DNA of 64,000 nucleotides from Larix kaempferi. Its lineage: Eukaryota; Streptophyta; Pinopsida; Pinales; Pinaceae. Below, piece after piece: positions 58,106 through 64,000 of this stretch. The position numbers and the translations under genes were made by a program. The stretch's first letter is position 1. Every line of letters starts with the position of its first letter. Under the pieces are notes generated by a model. It saw only the letters and a program-made list of their open reading frames with translations. It made no database searches and was not told the DNA's origin. The DNA lies in the NCBI GenBank assembly GCA_027924585.1, contig BSBM01000826.1, positions 17,128,001 to 17,192,000 of the forward strand. The letters are read 5' to 3'.

Positions 58106-58414
58106 GGTCAAGATAGTACTAATGAGTTGACACCAACTTCCCAATTGGATCCGAAAGGAAAGAAATGCTATCTAATTGCATCAAATTCAAGGGTGAAAGT
58201 TGCAAGGGCGACAATACATAAGGTTGACCCAAATGGAATGGTACACTGTGTTCCTGTTGGGAAAGGCTATTATGTTGTGAAAACCACACAAATTTTAGAT
58301 CCCCTATTTGGAAATATATATCTACCACGTCCCAATAGCACATTATCTAATCTACAAGATGCTTTGTGTAGCTACATTCCTTGGCATACGGATGACATTG
58401 AACTATGTAACTAG
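58106..58414 (+). pseudogene. Last exon of the En/Spm-type gene (TNP1-like C-terminal domain)
   Basis: Begins after TTTGCAG (acceptor, 58105/58106) and is open to TAG at 58412-58414. It encodes about 100 residues: KKCYLIASNSRVKVARATI, VHCVPVGKGYYVVKTTQI, a LPRPNSTLSNLQDAL turn and SYIPWHTDDIEL. The alternation of short beta-like strands and the final IPW motif are typical of the TNP1/En/Spm C-terminal domain. No stop or shift is seen in this exon. Confidence 0.7.
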
Positions 58415-59006
58415 TGGTTATACTATGTGACTAGTGATTCCAATGATGTTGTATCAACTAAGAATAATTGATTTATTGAATATTTGTAATTAGATTGGGA
58501 CATAGTTTATCAAGTTTTTGTAGTTAGGGATTAATATTTACAATGATTTAAAAATTTGGGCACTAATTGCCATTATATGTTATGGGCATAATGTGCCATT
58601 TTGAAATACATTCTTCCTTGCACTTGAAATGAGATGTTATGTTGTGCATATATGGATTGAACAATCTGTCTATCATATTTTCATTAAGTTCATTACCTTG
58701 GTTTTTGTATAGAGGTGTAAAGCTTGTATTTTCATTAAGTTCAAAAGCTTGGCAGGAGAAAACTAAATGTATCCTTGATAGCAGACTTGTCACAATTTTC
58801 TTTGCATTTGAACTAATATAGAACAACAAAATATTTATCAATACATTTAGTCCCTCGGACTCCAACCTGTACATTTTGATATTTGGGAATTGTATATCTA
58901 ACTTTCATGTTTCCAGGACTATGAAGGCCATAATGTATAATTAAGGCTGTAATGTTCTTGTGAAAATGGATGTGATAGGGTTGTATTTATACATCTCCAG
59001 AATGCC
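58415..59006. other. Flank between the transposase gene and element F
   Basis: AT-rich, probably 3' untranslated and downstream sequence of the En/Spm-type gene. A TTTTCATTAAGTTCA motif occurs twice (about 58677 and 58731). No gene is seen. Confidence 0.5.
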
Positions 59007-60644
59007 TGTCATGTCCCCTCCCAAAATACCAATGCTATGGAGAGAACGTGAGGCTCAAACCGGCAACTAGCCCCATACTTAATAAACATAATTCTTAGAA
59101 TATAAAAAGCACGGTCATATGCAGATGTACATATATATATATTCATGAACACACAGCGGAAGTAAATTCAATTACACATTTAGTATACATTCAACATATT
59201 CATGTCATTCATCAACTAAAGACAATATAGAATTAACACAAGAGAGTACTTATCTTAAAGCAAAGTAGTCCCGAGCAACTGGCTATGCAACTGCAATGTT
59301 CCACCCAACCATAGGCCAATTGTGCTTGTCAATCTCACAACACAACTGCCACCTCCGAGATGGGTATGATTTCTACAAGGAACCAGGGAAGCAGCAGACT
59401 CACACATAGCCAAACATACACCAAAATGATCCAAGCCAATCTGCAATTGGGTTTATCAGGTTGCTACGGAAATGGAAAGGAATGAATTGCTAAGCTAGTG
59501 GCTCACCCATAAAGCTATGGATACCTCTATCGGATCTATCTAGCTTGGTGCCCACATTACCTACACACCCAATACAAGGAAGTATTCCCTTCACCATTAC
59601 GCAGTCCCTCAGGACATACCTTCCAATCTAGTATTGTTCAAGATGTGCATAGAAGAGTATCCAGCCCTTTGATCTTCTTGAGAGGTTACCTCCTCACTAG
59701 GCTCATCAAGCCAATTCTGTCCTCTTCCACTCCTAAATTCCTGCTCACAATATCAAACCAAAACAGGGATACACATAACAACAAAAACACAAGTGCTGGG
59801 CATGAAGAGAAACGTTTTTACAGTTGGATGCACAAAATGGGGTTTCCCTGAGCTTTAGAAAAACGTGGGCAAGCATAAACGAAATGGAAAATGGGGAATA
59901 AAACCTGGGAAGGCAAATTCGTTTTTAGAAAATGTTTATGGACAACCCAGGAGCAAAAATGACCTCCATCAAACCCCCAATTCGTGGTTCTCCTCTCCCA
60001 GTCACTGTACCAACCAAAAACGAGTTCCTAGCCATGGAAAATGCAGGAAAAATGGTAGAAAATGTGAAGGAGAAAGACCCAGTAGCTCAGACTGTGTGAG
60101 AGAGGCCAGGGCAATGGTGAAGTATGGCTTTGGGGTATAATTTCATGGGTATTTTCTTGCCCTAAAAGCCAAAATACGTTTTCCTAGGTTGATGCTTTCC
60201 CATACACAAAATTGGCTGCCATACCTCTCCAATCCCAGGGCATTAACTACCTCAACCAACTTTTGGAAGAATTAAATGATTGGGTGCATAAGTCAAAATG
60301 GGTAGTTGAGGATTTATGGGTTCATTCATTGACATTTGGATTAACACCATTGGCTCAAGGGTTTGAATAATTTACCTCCCTATTCCTTGTAGAATCATGC
60401 CCCATCTCTTGTTGCATTGCATTGCCAGTTGTGGGTATTTCATTAAAATTCATATTTACATGATGTCTTAATTTCTATTGTGCATGGCTAGCACAAAAAC
60501 CATATGCATCGATTTTTAATTTTCGATACATAAAACGCTAAATCAATGGCGGGGCCTTGGCCTTGAGCTCCTCACCATGATTTAATAACGATATTTACAT
60601 CATTTACAATTTTAATGCAATAGGGTCAAAATCGGGATATTACA
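59007..60644 (-). repeat. Element F 3' LTR (about 1638 bp)
   Basis: In plus orientation TGTCATGTCCCC...GGGATATTACA, that is TGTAATATCCCG...CATGACA on the element strand. The right edge is fixed by the polypurine tract. The left edge is judged from the TG and the change in composition, and cannot be confirmed without the other LTR. No gene inside; the ORFs at 59645-60140 have no recognisable motif. Confidence 0.75.
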
Positions 60645-60660
60645 TTCCCCTCCCCCTTTC
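60645..60660 (-). other. Polypurine tract of element F
   Basis: The minus strand is GAAAGGGGGAGGGGAA directly before the 3' LTR. Confidence 0.9.
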
Positions 60661-60673
60661 ATTAGCACTGTCT

Positions 60674-61800
60674 TCAGTGCTCTTCAAAATTGAACAAAAA
60701 TGGATATGCCACTCTCATGGAATCCTCTAGCTCCAATGTAGCCTCATCGGGACCGTAGTGCTTCCATTGCACCTTTACCTGTCCGATGGCTTGGTTCCGG
60801 AGCAATGTTACCTTCTGGTCTAGGATGCGCAATGGGTCGGTTTGGAACTCTCCTTCGGGTTCCACCTGGATCACATCCCAATTAATCACATGGTTAGGAT
60901 CATGTACATATTTCTTAAGAAAAGAGACATGAAAAACATTATGAGCTTTAGTGCTAGCAAGCAATGCAATTCTATATGCAACTGGCCCTATTCTTTCGAG
61001 CACTTCAAACGGCCCACAATATTTAGGTGATAGCTTGGCACAACTCCCAAGATTCAAGGAAATATTCCTTGGCCTCACTCTAAGATAAGCATGATCCCAA
61101 CATTGAATTCCCTATGCACTCTAAGATTATCTGCATAGCTTTTCTGTCTATCCTGGGCTGCTTTTAAATTCTGCTTGATCTTTGCAACCCCTTGTTTCAT
61201 TTCCGTAAGAAATTCTGGCCCAAGTACAATCTTGTTCACTGGATTGTCCCAAGTCAATGGTGTCCTGCACCTTCTACCATACAAAACCTCATATGAACTC
61301 ATTCCCAATGATGCTTGCTTCCCGTTGTTATATGCAAACTCCACCAAGTGTAGATAATCCTCCCACTTGGATGGTTTGTCCATTACATATATGCGAAGCA
61401 TGTCTTCAAGCATCTGGTTTACTCTTTTTGTCTGCCCGTCTGTTTGAGGATGGTATGCGGTACTGAAGTTCAACTACGTACCCAAATATTTGAAAAGACC
61501 CTTCCAAAAATTTGAAGTGAACTTGGTATCCCTGTCAGAAATTATTGCCTTAGGCAACCCATGCAAACTGAAAATTTCCTTCATAAAAATATTTGCAATG
61601 GCATCGACTTTATATGTAGACTTAACCGGTATAAAATGTGCTGCCTTTGTTAACTTGTCCACCATAACCATGATGGAATAATGTTGGCTCATAGTCATTG
61701 GCAATCCTGTAATAAAATCCATGGAAATTACTTCCCATTTCCATTCTGGGATTTGAAATGGATGCAATAAACTTGCTGGGTGTTGGTGTTCAACCTTCAC
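60674..61800 (-). pseudogene. Element F integrase and chromodomain
   Basis: Integrase core in 61474-61800 (MDFITGLP with the first D, IISDRDTKF with the second) continues through a TAG at 61474-61476 (YLGT*LNFSTAYHPQ) into 61075-61473. The third catalytic residue, expected as E in DGQTERVN, is lysine (DGQTKRVN). A one-base deletion at about 61092-61098 shifts the frame before the RPRNISLNLGSCAKLSP segment (60674-61078), which runs through GPVAYRIAL and FHVSFLKKY to a chromodomain-like end (VKVQWKHYGPDEATLE, YPFLF). The protein would insert cDNA and target it to chromatin. It is inactive. Confidence 0.9.
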
Positions 61801-61893
61801 TTGCTAACATTTCATGCACCTAGAAATGTATTCAGCGACGTCCTTCTTCATCCCTAGCCAGAAAGAATATTTTCTTGCTGTAGCAATTGTTTT
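61801..61893 (-). pseudogene. Element F integrase zinc-binding segment with two stops
   Basis: Between GHPGY* (TAG at 61894-61896) and C*QVKVEH (TAG at 61804-61806) the frame reads KTIATARKYSFWLGMKKD and YISRCMKC, the HHCC zinc-binding region of chromovirus integrases. Both stops stand where glutamine is usual (YQKT, CQQVK). Confidence 0.8.
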
Positions 61894-63666
61894 CTAATAT
61901 CCTGGGTGACCAGAATATGGAGCTTTATGGATTTCATCCATAACAATCCTCCTCAAATCTACCACATTCGGAATATAGGCTCTATTCTTATAAGTAAGAA
62001 GTCCGTCTTCTTCCAAATGATATCCTTCATACTTCTTTTCAAGGTCTTGCTGCTGCAATTTGCCTTTTATCTGCACATACGCTTCATCCTCATCAATGTG
62101 ATTAACAATCTGTTGTCTCAAATCTGGTTGGCAAGTACTAAGTGCTGCCACATGCATTTCATGTAATTTCTTGCTGGGTGCATCTGCTACCTTGTTTTCT
62201 TTCCCTTTTATGTGTTTGATTTCAAAATCAAATTCACACAAAAATTCCAACCATCTAGCTTGCCTAGCATTTAAAGTTGGTTGATCAAACAAGTATTCCA
62301 CACCACAATGGTCTGTCCTTAACTCAAATTTCCTGCCCATTAAGTAATGCCTCCACATCTTTAAAGTATGTACTATGGCTGCATGTTCTATATCATGAGT
62401 AGCATAGTTATTTTCATGCTCCTTCAACTTTATTGACTCATAGAATACCACGTGGTTGTCTTGCATAAGAACTCCTCCAAGTCCTTGATTGCATGCATCA
62501 GTACACACCACAAAGTCTTTTTCTGGGTCTGCAATCTTCAAAATAGGTGCACTCGTAAGAAGATTCTTCAACCGTTGGAAACTTTCCTCACATCTTGGTG
62601 TCCATTCAAACTTTATCCCCTTCTTTTGCAAAGAAGTGATCAGGTTTGCGATCTTGGAGAATCCTTCTATAAATCTCATGTAGTAACCAGCAAGGCCCAT
62701 AAAATATCTCACATCTGTCACATTTCTTGGAGTTGGCCAATTCATAATGGCTTCAATCTTCTCAGGGTCCACAGATATTCCTTCATCTAAGATGATGTGA
62801 CCCAAATAATGAATTCTATCTTTATAGAAGTCACATTTGCTCAACTTTGCATACAGCTTATGCTCTCTTAGCAATTGCAATGCCATTCTCAAATGTTCTT
62901 CATGCTCTTCTTCATTCTTAGAATAGATAAGAATTTCGTCTAGAAATACAAGGACAAACTTGTCCAAAAAGATCTCACATCTGTAGTAACCAGCAAGGCC
63001 CATAAAAGATCTCACATCTGTCACATTTCTTGGAGTTGGCCAATTCATAATGGCTTCAATCTTCTCAGGGTCCACAGATATTCCTTCATCTGAGATGATG
63101 TGACCCAAATAATGAATTCTATCTTTATAAAAGTCACATTTGCTCAACTTTGCATACAGCTTATGCTCTCTTAGCAATTGCAATGTCATTCTCAAATGTT
63201 CTTCATGCTCTTCTTCATTCTTAGAATAGATAAGAATGTCATCTAGAAATACAAGAACAAACTTGTCCAAATACTTGCTAAAAACACTATTCATGAGACA
63301 CATCAATGTAGCTGGTGCATTTGTGAGACCAAATGGTACCACCACAAACTCATAGTGCTCATACCTTGTTCTAAAGGCTGTCTTATGAATATTTTCTTCT
63401 TTAATTCTTACCTGATGGTAACCACACCTCAAGTCAATCTTTGAAAATACCTTTGCTCCTCTCATTTGATAAAAAAGTTCATCAATTCGGGGCAATGGGC
63501 ATTTGTTCTTCACAGTGACTTTGTTCAACTTCCTGTAGTCAATACATAACCTGAGTGTTCCATCTTTCTTTTTCACAAATAGAACGGGTGCTCCCCACGG
63601 GGACACACTTGGCCTGATATATTTATTTTCCAACAACTCTTGCAATTGCATTTTCAATTCTAGCAA
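61894..63666 (-). pseudogene. Element F reverse transcriptase with internal duplication, and RNase H
   Basis: A 590-codon frame. RT motifs: [57 protein letters not shown] and [12 protein letters not shown] (catalytic). A 101-codon segment that starts at the catalytic strand and ends at FMGLAGYY is then repeated in frame, the second time with [12 protein letters not shown]. Next come the RT connection and an RNase H with [25 protein letters not shown] and KVADAPSK holding the D, E, D and D, then the start of the integrase zinc region. Reverse transcription needs a single palm, so the duplicated fold should not work although the frame stays open. Confidence 0.9.
62681..63286 (-). repeat. 303-bp tandem duplication inside the element F RT
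   Basis: Copies at about 62681-62983 and 62984-63286. Corresponding motifs are exactly 303 bases apart (TAGTAACCAGCAAGG at 62681 and 62984; CTTGTCC at 62959 and 63262). The copies are almost identical. Their junction carries a short CTCACATCTG stretch that also occurs inside each copy. Confidence 0.93.
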
Positions 63667-64000
63667 TTACGGTGTACTCATCCTGTAGGGTGTCTTAGAC
63701 ACTGGTGTAGCTCCTAGCACAAGTTCAATTGTAAAATCAATGTCTCTCTTTGGAGGAAGTCTTGGAATCTCATCAGGAAAAACATCCCTGAATTATTGCA
63801 ATACATGATAGTCCTCCAATTTAAGAGTTTTATTCTCTACTGCCTCTAAAACGTGGGATGCATACAATTGACAACCCTTCCTACAGAACTTCTTCAGCTG
63901 CATGGCTGAAACCTGCCTAACAGAAGTCACCTTTGGAATTCATTTTACAACCCTTGGGTTTCCTTCTTCGTCCATGCATTCAAATGTCTTATTGTAGCTG
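63667..64000 (-). pseudogene. Element F protease-RT linker, partial
   Basis: Read from the edge: VSAMQLKKFCRKGCQLYA, LEDYHVLQ*FRDVFPDEIP and PPKRDIDFTIELVLG, then YRMSTP* at 63667. This is the standard chromovirus text between protease and RT. Two or three stops interrupt it. The catalytic part of the protease is beyond the window. Confidence 0.8.

Larger units (their letters stand above)
49404..58414 (+). pseudogene. En/Spm (CACTA)-type transposase relative, split by copia element E
   Basis: Plus-strand exon-like blocks with GT...AG borders. Block 1, about 49404-49507, reads KFFCDPYESIEERFKNVPP and WREFV, as in the Transposase_24 (Ptta/En/Spm) family, then a TGA. Block 2 lies near 49630-49710. 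Block 3, about 49824-49937, includes DLRKKWHQKKDGTPITPAV. Block 4, 50041-50324, includes LAKVLGADVRGRCHGVRLG followed by a coiled coil. Element E interrupts it. A later block is about 57924-58021, and the last exon is 58106-58414, ending VHCVPVGKGYYVV and IPWHTDDIEL*, like the C-terminal TNP1/En/Spm domain (Transposase_23). The 5' end is lost against element B. Family names come from memory of motif patterns. It could be a CACTA element gene or a domesticated relative, now broken. Confidence 0.7.
59007..64000 (-). mobile_element. Element F: Ty3/gypsy chromovirus, 5' part outside the window
   Basis: Minus-strand 3' LTR, polypurine tract, then pol read from the right edge: protease-RT linker, RT, RNase H, integrase and a chromodomain-type C-terminus. 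The domain order and the terminal chromodomain identify a chromovirus, probably Tekay/Del-like. The polyprotein has stops, one frameshift, a 303-bp duplication and a substituted integrase catalytic residue, so the copy is dead. The 5' LTR, gag and most of the protease lie beyond base 64000. Confidence 0.9.

Noticed and set aside
59645-60140. Two plus-strand ORFs inside the element F LTR
   Set aside because: Opposite strand to the element, no recognisable domain and ordinary chance length.

Overview
This window is plant nuclear DNA made almost wholly of nested LTR retrotransposons, with the remains of one DNA-transposon-type gene and no recognisable cellular gene. The plant assignment rests on primer-binding sites complementary to plant tRNA-Asp and initiator tRNA-Met, on plant-type Ty3/gypsy (Tat-like, chromovirus, Reina-like) and Ty1/copia polyproteins, and on an En/Spm (CACTA)-type transposase relative with introns. 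The very long LTRs (2-4.5 kb), deep nesting and decay suggest a large repeat-rich genome. A gymnosperm is my guess, but the sequence alone does not prove it.

Layout. (1) 1-4006, minus strand: decayed gypsy element A that runs off the left edge (RT, protease, gag, PBS, truncated 5' LTR). (2) 4007 to about 49400, minus strand: element B, a related and apparently non-autonomous element, with 3' LTR 4007-6100, a split internal region (6101-6643 and 46092-49190), PBS 49178-49189 and a 5' LTR stump. (3) Inserted in B, 6644-46091, minus strand: element C, a Tat-like gypsy element with 3.74-kb LTRs that themselves carry a long reading frame, a tRNA-Asp PBS, gag-protease, and a pol with an archaeal-type RNase H upstream of the reverse transcriptase. 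(4) Inserted in the 5' LTR of C, 17053-42732, plus strand: element D, a 25.7-kb head-to-tail array of four 4.5-kb LTRs alternating with three 2.5-kb internal regions. Each internal region has a tRNA-Asp PBS and one gag-like ORF of 590 codons. A single perfect 5-bp target duplication (AGTAC) flanks the whole array. (5) About 49404-58414, plus strand: exons of an En/Spm-type transposase relative, interrupted at 50325-57536 by a minus-strand copia element E (AACAG target duplication, tRNA-iMet PBS). (6) 59007-64000, minus strand: 3' LTR, PPT and pol of chromovirus F, which has a 303-bp in-frame duplication in its RT and runs off the right edge.

How the parts relate. Element D encodes only a gag-like protein and must have borrowed protease, RT and integrase. 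Its gag shares a residue pattern with the gag of C and it uses the same primer tRNA, so a C-like Tat element is a plausible helper family. The nesting gives a relative order: B before C, C before D, and the transposase gene before E. LTR differences read by eye agree: several percent between the two C LTRs, about 2% between the outer D LTRs, and fewer among D LTRs 1-3. All elements are decayed to some degree. Several premature stops look like CAG to TAG changes.
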